A stretch of DNA of 64,000 bases from Inia geoffrensis (GCA_036417435.1 CM070917.1:62265436-62329435), one strand, 5' to 3'; positions 1 to 11,755 are shown, counted from the stretch's first letter. Translations and numbers: made by a program. The notes: generated by a model not told the origin, from the sequence alone.

Positions 1-625
1 CCTGGAAGGCTCTGCACGGTCTGGTCCCTGGCCACCCCTTGGGTGACATCTCAGGCCACTCTCCCTGTCACTCGCCATGATCAAGCCCCATCAGTCTCTT
101 TCTCTTCCTCTGGACATTAAGCTGTCCACCTACTCGGACATTTGCAGTTGCCATTCCCTCTGCCTGGAATATGCTTCCCTCAGATTTTCTTCCCCTGACT
201 CAGCTTGGATGCCACCTCCGCCCCCCACCCCCAACTCTGTGCACAGCTGAACATGCTGGAGAGAAAGTTCACAACCACGCTGTGACCACTGGCCTCAGGC
301 GGGCCCTTGGGCCACCCACGGTGCCACTGTAGTTCCCTCGACCATTTACTGTCCCCCCTCTTAGATGACCACCAAGCCTTCTTCCTGTGAGCACCCCGAC
401 ACCTCCCTCCCGCACTGCCAGCTGACCACCAACCTTCCCGTCTGTGACAATGGACAGTCCGTGCTCCCAGTCAAGGGCAACCCTCCACTTCTGCCCTGCA
501 TCCTGTCTACTTGAAGGCACATCCCTCCAGCAATTTCTCTCTCCTGCGGCATCCATGATCCCCTCTTTACTAGATCATTCTCCTTCGTTGTTATTTCTCC
601 CGTTAAAACAAAACTCTTGACAACA
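1..625. other. SLC16A5 intron, low-complexity C/T-rich DNA with an L2-like fragment
   Basis: Bases 100-200 carry the L2-like phrase 'ccctctgcctggaata'. The rest is C/T-rich and unassigned. No SLC16A5 exon is seen here on the minus strand. Confidence 0.4.
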
Positions 626-629
626 GTCT

Positions 630-2030
630 CTTCTGGGTACTGGTCCATTTCTCTGCTCCCCTTATATCAAAATTTCTTGGAAATACTGTTTATCTCTACT
701 GTCTCCAGTTTCCCCACTCCTCTGCTTTTTTTTTTTTGGCCGTGCCATGTGGCTTGTGGGATCCCAATTCCCCGACCAGGGATCGAACCTGGGCCACGGC
801 AGTGAAAGCCCAGAATCCTAACTACCAGGCCATCTGGGAACGCCCCTATTGTTCTCTTTTGAACCTGTTCCAATCAGGCTTTCATCCTTACCTCTGCTCC
901 AGGATTCCTCTTATCAAAGCCGCCAACCTCCACTTTGCAAAGCCAAAGATGGAGTCTGATCCGAACTCGGTCTGATCCATCAGTGGCTTGACAGTCGATC
1001 ACTCCCTCCTGCTTGCGCACTTTCCTCACTTCCTTTCTCAAGAAACCCCACTCCCTCTCTGTCACTTCTTCCTGCCCAGGCAGCTAACCACTGGAGTGTC
1101 CGTGTCCTGGGCCTCAGGCCTCAGTCCTTTACATCCATCCTCCCTTGTTCCCTTAGTGACCGCAGGGCGATATCTCATCTCAAGACTTGAGTACGAGCCA
1201 TCTCAAGATTCCCCAGCTGCCTGCTCCAGCTCAGGCCTGTTCCCGGAACTCCAGACCGGATGTGTCCAAACCTGAGCTTCCCATTCTCCCGAGAACCTGC
1301 TCCTCCCCTAGTTTCCCACTGTAGTTAGTGGCTACTGCATTCTTCCATTCTCCCCTTGGTATCACCCTTCTTGGGTCTTGGGTCATCCTTGGCCCCTTCT
1401 CTGCACCTCACATGCAGCCCTGAACACGACCACGTCCCATCACCTCAATCATACCACCCTGGTTGAAGGTACTACCACCTCCTGGCTGGGTGGTGACCAC
1501 GCCCCTGCCTGTTCTCTGCTCCCAGCCCAGCCCCCTATGATATATTCTCAACACCGCAGCCAGAGCAGTGCTCAGTGCTTCACAAACAGCGGCTGGATGA
1601 CGTCCCTCTGCCCGAACCCCTCACATGGCTTCCCATCTCACTACACAGCCTTTTAGGAACTAAACCTGTACCTGGTCTCCCCACCCCCACCCCTTTGACC
1701 CTTCATTCACGCCCCTCCACCCCATCGGCCTCCGTGCTGCTCCTTGAGCACTTCTGGGCCTTTGCTCTTGCTGTTCCTGCTGCCTGGAATGCTCTTCCCC
1801 AGACAGCCTGCTGGCAGCCTCCCTCACCTCCTTCTGCCCAAATGCCACCTTCTCTGCAAGGCCTGTCCCGACCGCCCTGCTGAAATCAGCAAACCTCCCC
1901 CAACCCTGCTTTACCTTCCACATTGGCTGCTTTAGTTATCCTACCTCTTTACTTGTTTAATCTCTACCCACCCCCAACCGAGCCGGGACACTACCACATC
2001 AGCTGTCCTGTCTTCTCAGGTGCTCGTCAT
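630..2030 (+). mobile_element. L2 LINE fragment, sense, reverse-transcriptase end to 3' region
   Basis: The text follows L2 ORF phrases. These include 'ccaatcaggctttcatcctt', 'acagtcgatcactccctcct' (RT motif TVDHSLL), 'ctcagtcctttacatcc', 'gaactccag' and 'tgtccaaacctgagctt', then 'tgctgcctggaatgctcttc' near 1778. It is interrupted by a SINE at 726-846. Heavily mutated and coding nothing. Confidence 0.7.
726..846 (-). repeat. CHR-type SINE (short form), reverse
   Basis: Poly-T, then 'ggccgtgccatgtggcttgt', 'gaccagggatcgaacctggg' and the inverted head at 840-846. Sits inside the L2 copy. No clear target duplication. Confidence 0.85.
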
Positions 2031-2199
2031 GATCAGATATGATCCTCCTTACTCCTCTGTTCATTGTTTCTCTCCCTCCTCTGACTGGAGGCAGCCCCAG
2101 AAGATGTGGTGCCTCGCCTGCCCTGTTCACTGTGCCTGGCCCTTTTCAGTCTTGCACCCAGTAGCTACCCAGCAATTCTCGACACGGAACGACAGTCAC

Positions 2200-2343
2200 C
2201 TGTGATGAAGCCTGCCGTGAGGTAGAGCTGGCCGAGGGTGCAGCAGAAGGACCCGGCCACCATGCCCAGGCTGGCCAGCACGCCGCCCAGCATCACTGTT
2301 GCTCTGCAACCGAAGCGTCCCACCAGGATGCTGCACAAGGGTC
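2200..2343 (-). CDS. SLC16A5: SLC16A5 second coding exon (helices 2-3)
   Basis: This 144-nt exon lies between acceptor 'ccgcacag' and donor GTGACT (phase 1 at both ends). It encodes GPLCSILVGRFGCR followed by the hydrophobic stretch VMLGGVLASLGMVAGSF and LGQLYLTAGFITG. This is the charged loop (GRFGCR) and helix pair that follow helix 1 in MCT proteins. Confidence 0.9.
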
Positions 2344-5171
2344 CTGTGCGGAGGAGGCAGCCGGCAGGTGGTGGCGAAATGACAAGGTCAGAGGGAGGGG
2401 GACAGTGGGCTTGGGAGGGGGTTCCAGCAGGAATTAGCAGGTGGCTTAGTGGGCACAAGCCCCCGAACATACAGACCTGGGTTCTGAGCCCCGCCCTGCC
2501 ACAGACTGGCTACAGGCCAAGCAACGCCAATCCCTCTCTCTGCTGCAGTTTCCTCCCCCAGAGACTGAGGGGTCTGACTGGGTGATGTCTGGCCAGCTGT
2601 GAGGTGAGGTGCTGCAAATATTCCATTTGACCCTGACAAGGATCCCCAGAGGTACAGACTGAGGCCGTTCACTGCACTGACCTGAGGCCGCTTCCGTCCA
2701 TGTGAAATGGGATTGGCTTGTGACCTGGGTGGACGACCCTCATGGGGGTCTGTCTTGGTGGGCGAGGGTCCCAGGGCAGTTAAATCATGGTGAGTGCCGC
2801 CTCCAGCCCCTGCTCCCCCTTCCTCCATCCTCAGGAAGACTGGCCACAGCCCTCCCACCATCCTTCAACCTGTCCAGGGTGGGCAGCCTGGGGCCCTGGG
2901 CCACCCTTCACCTGCTGGCTCTGGCCTCTGGGGCACTCTGGAGAAAAGCAGGTGGGTACCCTCTCCCCCCAACCCCCTCCAGCCATCACCAAAGTCTTGC
3001 ACCCAGATGTTTAGCTCCTGGTAGAGAGGGGCCTGTTCTCCCTCACCCACCCCCACCCTGAGCTGCTTTCTCACCAGTGCAGACCCAGAGTAGAAGTAAG
3101 CCAGTCCTGGCCGCCTGTTCTTGTCACCTCACAGGGCCCCATTCACCAAGTACCCTGCCCCCGAGTACACACAACAGAGTTTCTCCAGAGTTGCTCTCCC
3201 AGAGAGCAGCCAAAGGAACAAGGAAAGTGTGTGTGTGCACTCAGTGTGTGTCTGTGTGTTTGGCATGGAGAGAGGATGTGTGGGTGTGAGCCAGTACGAG
3301 TATGGGAGCGAACATGGGAAGTGAGTGGCCCGTCCTCAGAGGTAATCAAGGAGAGGCGGCCATAGAGGGAGAGGCAAGACTGTGAAGTGGACATGACTGC
3401 TGGCTCACACATCTCTCCCACCTCATACTCTGGCCTGACTTTGGAAAGGTGACACTGGGGAAAGCCCTGCGCCATCGAGTTGGGAGTGAGGGGCTGGGAT
3501 GTGTGCTAGCTCAGCCGAGACAGCCGAGGGCGCTGGGTGGGGCGCTGGGAAGCAAGGTGTTTCTGCTTCCACCCTGAACTCACTCTGCAACACCAGCAAG
3601 GCCTTGTACTTTGTGCTTGCTTTCCTCACCTCTAAAACGTGTGGGGGTGAGAGGTACTTAGGATTGAGGACACTTTCAAGTTTAAAATTTCCATGATACT
3701 CTGAATGAGCGTGGGCTAAAGGGGTGTGTGTGTGTGTGTGTGTGACACAGAGAGACAGACAGAAGTCCCGGGCCCACTGAGATGCTGGCACACCTGCTAG
3801 GCATGAGTCTAAAGCTGGTAGGAGAGTGAGGTCCCCAGCAAATGCCTGGCTCCCAGCCTCTGGCCCAGACCCCTCTCTGGCTGCAGGGAAGGAACTGTCT
3901 GAGATTCCCACTTGTGCTCAACCTTGCTGACAAAAAGGTTATGCGGTCTGGGCCAGGCCTGGCCTTGCTTCTTGCCAGGCAGCATGTTCAGGGGTCATTG
4001 CAGTGAGGGTGGCTTCTATCCCAGTCTGACTTCCCTCCCCATTCGAGGGAAGGACCTGGTATAACAAGCAGGCTGCTGGTGCCAGGTGGAGGTCAGGGCA
4101 GGGGGTAAGCAGGGAGATGGATCAGCTGAGACAGGCAAACACACCCGTGGGGAGAGCCCGGCGGGCTGTGAGGTCTAGCTCTAGCTGACCAGGCCCCTCT
4201 GAGGGAACTGCCTGTGGAGCTCTCCCTGGAGATATTCCAGGAGCCCAAGGCTACTGTGGAGAACCCTCCTGTGCAGCCCCTGCCCTTCCCTTTCCCTGGG
4301 GTCAGGGTGAGGTGCTCACATCCCTGGAGGAGCCCTCCCTCCGTCTCCCCAGCCCTTGCAACACCCCCTCTGTTTCCTGGTGAAAGATGGGCTCTTGCCC
4401 TGCCCCCATCCTGCTCCTGGTGTCTTCCTTGAGCCCTCCTTCCCATCCTGAAGCCCTGAGGACGGTCTCCAAAATACTAATAACTCACAGCTGCTTCCAT
4501 TGCCCTAGCTCTCAGACCTGGCCGGGATCTCATGTGACCTTCTCTCCAATCCTGTGTGGGAGGTGGGCAGGATGGGATACTGGGTGTTGCTCCCATATTG
4601 CAGAGGAAAAAACTGAGGTTCTGAGAGATCACCCAGCAAGGACCCCAAGCCACTCCTCCTCCAGTCTGTGCTTGAGAGCCCGGCACGCCTACAGTCTGGA
4701 TCCATCCTCCCACTGTCATCAAGAGGACCGACTCTACATCTTAGGGACCTCTCCACCCTCTGCCCCTCCCCAGCCCAGTCCAGCCCCGCCCTGCCAGACT
4801 CCAGGCAGGGCAACTGGCTCTGTTGAAATCAGAGGAGGTCTTAGGGATACACAGCACAAGGCGAAACCTGTGGCCTCAGAGAGAGGGACCCAGGAGGCCA
4901 GGGAGGTTGTGGCTTCCTCCCCCACCCAGGCTCTTTTTCATCCCTCCCTCCATCCCTCCCCTGGCTGCTCACCCCCTGCATGGAGCATGGCTGTCAGGAT
5001 GGACGGGAACCAGGAGGTCTCGCTGTTGCTGGCCTGGAACTCACGCTGCAGTTCAGTGAAGAAGATGCCGATGCATGTGGGGAAGCCCAGGGTGAGGCCC
5101 TGGGTCACCACAGAGGCCAGGAGCACCACCCAGGCCCAGCAGCCCTCCGAACACTCCAGGGCCTGGGGCAT
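2200..5171 (-). CDS. SLC16A5: SLC16A5 (monocarboxylate transporter 6), N-terminal part; 3' exons lie off the left edge
   Basis: MCT6 is a 12-helix major-facilitator protein of the plasma membrane. It belongs by sequence to the proton-linked monocarboxylate transporters but is known to carry drugs such as bumetanide and nateglinide. Two coding exons are visible: 4973-5171 (start codon at 5169-5171) and 2200-2343. They join in phase 1 and give about 114 residues. The protein opens MPQALECSEGCWAWVVLLAS, with the first membrane helix at about residues 13-34, then GFPTCIGIFFTEL and SNSETSWFPSI, the conserved MCT signature after helix 1. The second exon gives GPLCSILVGRFGCR and helices 2-3 up to GFITG. 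The remaining roughly 75% of the protein is not found in bases 1-2199, so the next intron runs off the window. The start is chosen because it matches the known MCT6 N-terminus. Identity is recalled from the human protein; no break is seen in these two exons. Confidence 0.93.
2344..4972. other. SLC16A5 intron between coding exons 1 and 2
   Basis: About 2.6 kb holding MIR fragments at about 2450-2640 (+), 3590-3660 (+) and 4520-4740 (-), and GT-rich simple sequence at 3222-3290 and 3726-3743. The rest is not recognised. Confidence 0.55.
3722..3744. repeat. (GT)n microsatellite
   Basis: Nine or ten GT units; in the SLC16A5 intron. Confidence 0.9.
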
Positions 5172-5231
5172 CCTCGGCTCCAAGTGCTGCCGCCACAGCC
5201 TTGCGGCCGCTGCTCCTACTGCCCGGGCCGC
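4973..5231 (-). CDS. SLC16A5: SLC16A5 first coding exon
   Basis: The exon runs from an acceptor 'cgcttccccag' ending at 5232 to a donor GTGAGC beginning at 4972. Bases 5172-5231 are 5' untranslated and 4973-5171 encode 66 residues plus one base. At the junction the coding sequence reads H-A-G-G-P, where human has H-M-A-G-P. The length is the same, but the exon-end codons differ. Confidence 0.88.
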
Positions 5232-5827
5232 CTGGGGAAGCGACAGAATGGAGCTACCAGCCCTCCCTTGGCCCACCTGCCACCTTCTCTGGGTGCTTGA
5301 AACCGTCACTTCCTCTTGCCCCAGCACCAGATATCACAGAGGGGCACCGCCCCCTGGGAGGTGGCCAGAGGCCCATGTACTGGCCTTGGCATCTCCTTTC
5401 ACCTACTTCCCAGAGCAAGCCTGGAGGGAGGGACAGGAGGGGCAAGCAGGTGAGCCATAAGTGAGGCAAGGCAGGTGGATGGAATTCTTTCTGGTTGTTA
5501 CATCACTTAGTGGTCAGCAGGTGGGACCTCCCAGCCAGCCTTGGCCCACCCGCACACACCACGTGGCAAGCACTCGACAGTCGCTTCCAGAATGGAGCAG
5601 GCGTCTGAGCCAGCCTAGCCCCGACGGCACACAGGCGCACACGGATACCTTCCAAACATTCATAACTAGGCTTCCTGCTCACAAACACGGGCTTTCGCAA
5701 TGCCACATCAACAGCCAGGTTCACTGTCAGTGCTGCTGTGATGGCTGAGGTGAACAAGACAGGGCTGGGGCCCCCAGGAGCGTACACAGACAGCTAAACA
5801 AGGGCTTACGTAGATACACACGCAGAC

Positions 5828-6145
5828 GGTTTCCCTGGTGGTGCAGTGGTTAAGAATCCGCCTGCCAATGCAGGGGACACGGGTTCGAGCCCTGGTCCAG
5901 GAAGATCCCACGTGCCGCGGAGCAACTAAGCCTGTGCACCACAACTACTGAGCCTGCGCTCTAGCGCCCACGTGCCACAACCACTGAAGTCCACACACCA
6001 AGAGCCCGTGCTCTGCAACAAGAGAAGCCACTGCAATGAGAAGCCTGCGCACCGCAATGAAGAGCAGCCCCCGCTCGCCGCAACTAGAGAAAGCCCGTGT
6101 GCAGCAACGAAGACCCAACGCAGCCAAAAAAAAAAAAAAAAAAAA
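5828..6145 (+). repeat. CHR SINE, long form, forward
   Basis: tRNA-like head with A and B boxes ('ggttcgagccctggtcc'), then the 'gagcaactaagcctgtgcac' body and an A20 tail. It is flanked by a near-perfect duplication 'atacacacRcagac', so it landed in CA-rich DNA. Confidence 0.92.
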
Positions 6146-6480
6146 TACACACACAGACACACACCACACAGACAGGCAGAGAGAAACACATGGAACCACC
6201 CAAGCACACAGATTTATATGCAGACACACATTGACATAGACACAGAAAAGTCTAGAGACACAGAGACACACACAGTCACACATACAGATGCGCACAGACA
6301 TATACAGAGACACACACAGACATACACTTACGCAGATACACACTTAAAGAGACAAACTCAGACAAGCCTAGAGACATACAATCAAATGCACACAGACAGA
6401 CACATGTTACACAGACGTAAGGACACACACAAACTCACAGGGTTGCACGCTCTGCAGACAGATACACACACCCTCACATC
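6146..6480. repeat. CA-rich (acacagac)n degenerate satellite-like tract
   Basis: Over 300 bases of interspersed 'acacagacacac' variants on the plus strand. It directly abuts the tail of the preceding SINE. Confidence 0.85.
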
Positions 6481-9149
6481 TTTGATTCAGTCCTACCTTG
6501 GTTCCTCGCCACCACCCAGGCCACTCCCCCCATCACAGAAGCTGCCTTAACCAGGCCACAAAGCCCCAGCCCCCTCCCCAGATGTCGAGCCCTTTTCCAG
6601 TCCCCTCCATCCTGGCTCTCCAAAGAGCCAAAGGGTCCCAGGAGCTCCTGTTCACAAGCCTCCCTCCTCTTAGCCCCAGGCCCCGAAGATCCATGGAAAC
6701 TCAGGAAACTACCAGAAATATGAAACCCCCTTCCTGCCAAGCCCAGCACCCCACCCCTCCCCCCAACCCCAGGGCCCAGGAGCTTTAACACAGCACCTAA
6801 GCCGGACCCACCCTAACTGCCTCCTTCGGGGGCTCCAATCCCTTCTCCAGCCACAAGGCCTCTTCCCTCCCCAGAGGACCCCCAGGGGCCCTGCCAAGGG
6901 GAGCAGCCCATTCATCCCTAGCCCCTAGAGTGTGGGGCGTGTGTGTGTGGGGGGTGACCTCGAGTCCTGTGTGTGGGCAGGGAGCACCTCCTGCCCTCCT
7001 AGCTCCCGCACATGACACTAGCCCTAGAGATCCCCCAGCTCCGATTCTCCTGGCTCAGCCCCATGCTCCGGGCAAACCTCAGACACAGGCTCCTCCAGCA
7101 AACTGGCTCTTGCCCCTTCCAGGATTTCTGTTCCCTTGGCAAATGAAAAGGCCACTGGTGCCACCTGATCCTCTCTGTGAATGTCAAGTCTCCCCACCCT
7201 GCTCTACTGCTCACCCCCCTCCCCACGCATCCCGGCCCCTTGGTCCTCCAGGACCTGCCACCTTCCCCCTCCTCCTAGAAGGGCCGCCAGCCTTCCCTCC
7301 ACCACCCTCACTTCCTCCCGCTGCCCCCCATGGCGCCCCACCCCGGCACTCCCCAGCCCCTCCCCGCTCTGGTCCCCTCTCCTTCCGCCCTTGTCCGGCC
7401 CCTCTATGGAGAGGTCTCCCCTCTATGGAGAGGTCTCTTTCGTGCCCTTAGTCCAGGACTCTGACCTTCACTCTGCACTTACCTTCCCTCTGAACCTTTC
7501 AATGGAGCTAGTTTCTCCTCCCTCCAGGCCCCCCAGACAATCAGAGTCCAGGAAACCCTAAGCACCTTTGTTCTCTCTTTGCCCCGGCCTCCCTCTGGGA
7601 GCTGTCTTGAAGACTTTGGCCTTCCACAAGGAGGCTATCTCCTCCCATACACCCCCAATTCCTGGGTCACACACATAGCTTTTCTGTCCCCCAGCCCCTC
7701 CCTCAGCAAGCTGGTTCCCCCTCCGGCTGCAGAGATTCCAAAATCCTCAGCCAGAGAGAAGTCCTGTTGGTCCTTCAAGATTCAGCTCCAGCAGCACCTC
7801 CAGGAAGCTACCCTGACCCTTACCCCAGGCTAGGCTAGGTCCTTTCCGGTACTTCTCTCTGTAATAGCAGTTCTCACACCACATTGGAGTGGGTCCTTTC
7901 CTTGTTTATCACTGTCGCCCCCCTCCTCCTCCCCACCTTCCATACCACGAGCAGGACCTGTTCACAGCCCCGCACCCAGCCTCCACCTGAGCACAAAATG
8001 TAACATTAATGTGACCCACCTGTGTTCTCCGGGGGGCAGGCAAGCCCAGGAACAAGGGTGACCTGGTTTCCCAGCAGGTAGGTCCATTCCAGAAGACTCG
8101 AGCAGAGCGGAGCAGAGCAGAGATGGGGGCTCCGGCTCCACCTCTGCCCCAGCAGAGAAGTGGTCTTCCCTTGGTACTGGGAACCAGGAGTCACAATCAC
8201 TGCCTGGTGCGTGGCTGGGGCAGAGGACAGAGACGCGGCTGGAGACACTTCACTCTCCCTTCCCGGGACTGGAGGCGAGCAGCTTTCCGCAGGAGCTGCC
8301 GACCTCAGCCCTCAGGGGTCCCCCACCCTGAGTGAGACCATCTTCATGCCCAGGTGGCCTGAAGCCGGGCAGAAGCTCACATGACACCTCTTGTCCTTCT
8401 CCCGTCACACACAGTCCCTGGGCTGATTTTTAGGGCTTCTCATCTGATGACAGAGGCCTATCTAGGCCCTCAGAATCCAGTCCCAGCCCCTCTGAGCTTG
8501 CAGGTAAGGGCAAAAGGGTGAGCGGATGCTCTCACACACGACTTTGGGGTTAGGGGCCGCCCCCTCTCCCTCTGCCCCCTTCCCGTGGTGGGAGAGCTGG
8601 TGAGAGGAAAACAAGGAATCACCAGCTTCACCAGCAGTGGAAGGATGGCCAGACCCTGCAGACCCCCTCTCTCCCCAGGCCCCACATCAGGCAGGATCCC
8701 GGGCCTGAAGCCCAGGACACAGGACAGGCAGCAGTGCGGGTTCCTGCGGGACAGGAGAGCAGCGAGAACCAGCCTGAGCTTGGGGTTGACAAGCCCGCAC
8801 ATCCCTGCACCTGGCAGGGGCCGGCTGGCACCAGCCACCCTCCTCCCTTCTGTGCCTCCAAAGGTGCCCCGCCATCCGGGCAGGGGCAGGCTGACCACAG
8901 CCTGGAAGGGGGATGGGATAGGCAGCAGGAACTTCCTGACCTCTTGTCACCCTGGCTCAGTCCCTGCTGTCGGGATCTAGTTTCCTTCCACTCGGCTTCC
9001 CACCCACCCCGAGATGGATCTCCTCTGGGTGGGGCTTCTGGGACGTCCAGGCAGCGTCCCCGTGGAGATTTCGGCCCAGGCCTTGGTTGGTGCCTGTCCC
9101 CTCACCCCCTCAGGCCATCGCAGGCTGGGGCGGCCCAGGACCCGGACAA

Positions 9150-9570
9150 GAGGCTTTTCTGGATCCTCTCCCCCCACAGGCGGGAAAGGGCCCCGGAGGC
9201 CCACGGCGGGGCGGGCCCACGACGGCGCTCACAGGGACCCCGGCACCCTGGGGACTGTGGGGGGGAGCCCGCTCACCGGCTCGCCCGGGCCTGGCGGAGG
9301 GGCGGCTCCACTCCAGCGGAGCGCGGCTTCCTGCGGCCCGGCCCGCTAGCGGTGGAGGCGGCAGGACGCCGGGCGACGGCGGGGACCGGAGGGGCGGGCC
9401 GCAGGGCTCCGGTGGGCGGGACCACCTCCGCGTCTCCAGGGAGCCTGGCGGGGAGGCCTCCGGGCGAGGCGAGGGGGCGTGCCCGGGGCCCGCAGCCGCT
9501 TCTGTCTACCTCGCCCCCTCCTCTGAGTGGCCCCGACCCCGGCTCGGCGGGTTCATTTGCATTTCGTTAG
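9150..9570 (-). promoter_or_regulatory. SLC16A5: CpG island, probable SLC16A5 promoter and first untranslated exon region
   Basis: The stretch is very GC-rich with frequent CpG, unlike its flanks. It lies about 4 kb upstream of the SLC16A5 start exon, whose upstream acceptor shows that at least one untranslated exon must exist further upstream. No other gene start is nearby. A perfect octamer ATTTGCAT lies at 9555-9562, at the upstream edge for a minus-strand promoter, followed by a second 'catttgcg'. The exact first exon and transcription start cannot be fixed by eye. Confidence 0.55.
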
Positions 9571-10291
9571 CATGTCATTTGCGTAGGCCGCCTTCTCTCT
9601 TTGCGGCTTCTCGATTTTCCCGCTCTGGGTTCTAGGGGCGCCAGGAGTGGAAGAGAGAAAGCGTGTGATAAGAGACTCCACCTCCCAGCGGCAGCGGGGT
9701 GGGAGGCCAGGGTGCAGGATTCTTTCTTTGGGGGCTTTAGCTGCCCAGGAGTCATTCCAATGAAACCTAGAGCTTTGAGGGCCACATCCAGGGGAGCCCA
9801 GGAAGGCAGCTGTGCGGAGCAGACAAGAGCGTGGACCCCTCAACCCTGGGGGCAGGTCAGACGGCGCCCACCACCTCCGCGTGCGCCTCTCCCCCACCTA
9901 GCCAGCCCTTGATATGCATTATTTAAAATGTATTCAATTAGTACAAAGTTACAGTAACCAGTACAGGCATAAGGGTAGACATATAGATCGGTGGACTAGA
10001 ATTGAGAATAAACCGCTACATTTACAGTCAGTTGATTTTCCCTAAGTGTGCTGCGACGATCCGGGGTGGGAAGAATAGTGTTTTCAGCGAACAGTGCTGG
10101 GTAGCTGCATGTAAAAGAAAGTGGTTGTGGTTGGCCTTCCACCTCACACCATTTGAAGAAAAAAAAAAAAAAAAAAAAAGGATTACAGATAGAAATGTAA
10201 AAACTAAAACTGTGAACTTTTTAAAAAAGATTTTTGATGTGGACAATTTTTAAAGTTCTTATCAAATTTGTTACAATACTGCTTCAGTTTT
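9571..10291. other. intergenic, unassigned
   Basis: GC-rich shoulder of the CpG island to about 9900, then A/T-rich DNA with an A20 tract at about 10160. No gene or clear repeat seen. Confidence 0.4.
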
Positions 10292-10407
10292 ATGTTTTGG
10301 TTTTTTGGCCGGGAAGCAGGTAGGATCTTAGCTTCCCCCACCGGGATCAAACCTGCACCCTCTGAATTGGAAGGCAAAGTCTTAACCACTGGACCAGTAG
10401 GGAAATC
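10292..10407 (-). repeat. CHR-type SINE (short form), reverse, degenerate
   Basis: 'ttttttggccgggaagcagg', 'gggatcaaacctgcaccctc' and 'taaccactggaccagtaggg'. Old, with no clean duplication. Confidence 0.75.
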
Positions 10408-10410
10408 ACT

Positions 10411-10990
10411 GAATTCTGTTGAAGAAAGCACAGGAGTAATTCTTCATGGCCTTGGAATTAGGCAATGGGTTCTTAGACACTACACCAAAAGCACCAGTGA
10501 CAAAGGAAAAAACATAAATTGGATGTCATCAAAATTAAAAACTTTGGGCGAATTCCCTGGTGGTCCAGTGGTTAGGATTCCAAGCTTTCACTGCCAAGGG
10601 CCCGGGGTCAATCCCTGGTCGGGAAAATAAGATCTCACAAGCCACGTGGCATGGCCCAAAAAACCCCCAAAAACCTAAAAACTTTTGTGCACTAAAGGAC
10701 ACCATCAGGAAGGTGAACAAATAACCCTCAGAATGGGAGAAAATATTTGCAAATCATATATCTGATAAGGGACTTGTATTGAGAATATATAAAGAACTCT
10801 CACAACTCAACAGTAAAAAGACAAATTAACCGCATCAAAAATGGGCAAAGGATATGAATAGATATTTCTCCAAAGAAGATATGCAAATGGCCAACAAGCA
10901 CATGACAAGATATTCAACATCATTATTCATTGGGGAAATGCAAATCAAACCCACAGTGAGGTACCGCTTCCCACCCACTGGGATGGCTTA
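10411..10990 (+). mobile_element. L1 ORF2 3' fragment, sense
   Basis: Phrases 'acaccatcaggaaggtgaac', 'atgggagaaaatatttgcaa', 'cacaactcaacagtaaaaag' and 'ggggaaatgcaaatcaaacc' are L1 ORF2 near its 3' end. Split by the SINE at 10548-10673. Non-coding now. Confidence 0.85.
10548..10673 (+). repeat. CHR-type SINE (short form) inside L1
   Basis: Head 'attccctggtggtccagtgg' and end 'gccacgtggcatggcccaaa'. Flanked by 'taaaaacttt' on both sides, and the L1 text is continuous if it is removed. Confidence 0.88.
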
Positions 10991-11339
10991 ACTTCTGGAT
11001 GCATGATGTAGGAGATACCCTATCAAGTTGTGAGTCCATCTTAAACATAAGTCATTGTTGTGACTGTGGTTCATGATCTTGCCAACAGTCACTGCGCTGG
11101 GTTGCCTCTTACTGGGGGCATATTCAGCTTAGCCTGAGGTTCCCTGGATACAAACTTTGGGAGGAGGGGGTTAAGGTTTATCCCATGGTCCCATAGGGAT
11201 GGTCCCAGGCCTTGAGAGGTCCAGTGTGGGGGACAACAAGGATCATACTCCAGGGTCTACACCATCTCGTCACCCCTTATCTCAGCCTGGCCCAGTACTG
11301 AGTGGCAATAAGACAGGAGGGAAGGGGGCAGGGCACAAC
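10991..11339. other. intergenic, unassigned, possibly LTR-flanking
   Basis: No gene. The composition resembles degenerate endogenous-retrovirus flank, but I recognise no firm motif. Confidence 0.3.
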
Positions 11340-11755
11340 CATTAAAAGAATGACACAGCTGAGGATACAAAAAAACTAGTTAGAACCAACTAGGCCCAAG
11401 GACTTCTCGCAGACCTGGAGCCTTATTATACACTTACTGTAATACATTAGCAGGCTAAATGACACACATACCAGTACCACGACAGTTCCGAGGCTGACCA
11501 TAAAAGGCCAAAAGTGGGCGGTGGCCCAATTCCTGGAAATCCCCACCCCTTCCCCAAAATAGCTGGAATAATCTTCCCACTTGTTAGCCCATGAAATTAC
11601 CCAGCCCATAAAAACTAACAGCCCCATGCCCCAGGCCCCCTCTCATCTTCAGAGAGGGACTGCTTTCTGCCTATGGAATGTGTATTTTTCTAAATAAATT
11701 TGCTTCCACTTTACCATGGCTCACTCTTGAATTCTTTCCTGCGTGAAGCCAAGGA
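11340..11755 (+). mobile_element. solitary LTR-like element (old endogenous retrovirus)
   Basis: The order is that of a gammaretrovirus-class LTR: 'gttagaaccaactaggccca', a U3-like part with 'cataaaaggccaaaagtggg', 'cccagcccataaaaactaac', a hexamer AATAAA near 11691, then 'aattctttcctgcgtgaagc'. No internal retroviral genes adjoin it. Boundaries are approximate. Confidence 0.55.

Larger units (their letters stand above)
5232..9149. other. SLC16A5 5' intron region
   Basis: Contains one full SINE (5828-6145), a CA-rich tract (6146-6480) and C-rich unassigned DNA at 6500-7700 with an 18-bp tandem duplication at about 7400-7436. There is an L2-like fragment near 7740-7960. A donor-like CAG|GTGGGT on the minus strand near 8022 could end an untranslated exon, which I cannot confirm. 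Confidence 0.45.

Noticed and set aside
1..2199. Remaining SLC16A5 exons
   Set aside because: No MCT helices or loops were found on the minus strand in this stretch, which is mainly an L2 copy in an intron.
4387..5460. 357-codon open frame on the plus strand
   Set aside because: It lies opposite the SLC16A5 start exon in C-rich DNA, is low-complexity Ser/Pro/His text and has no recognisable domain.
6126..6550. 192-codon Thr/His-rich open frame
   Set aside because: Translation of a SINE plus CA-rich repeat; not a gene.
8734..9570. 278-codon open frame on the plus strand
   Set aside because: Open only because the CpG island is GC-rich; no domain and no splice support.
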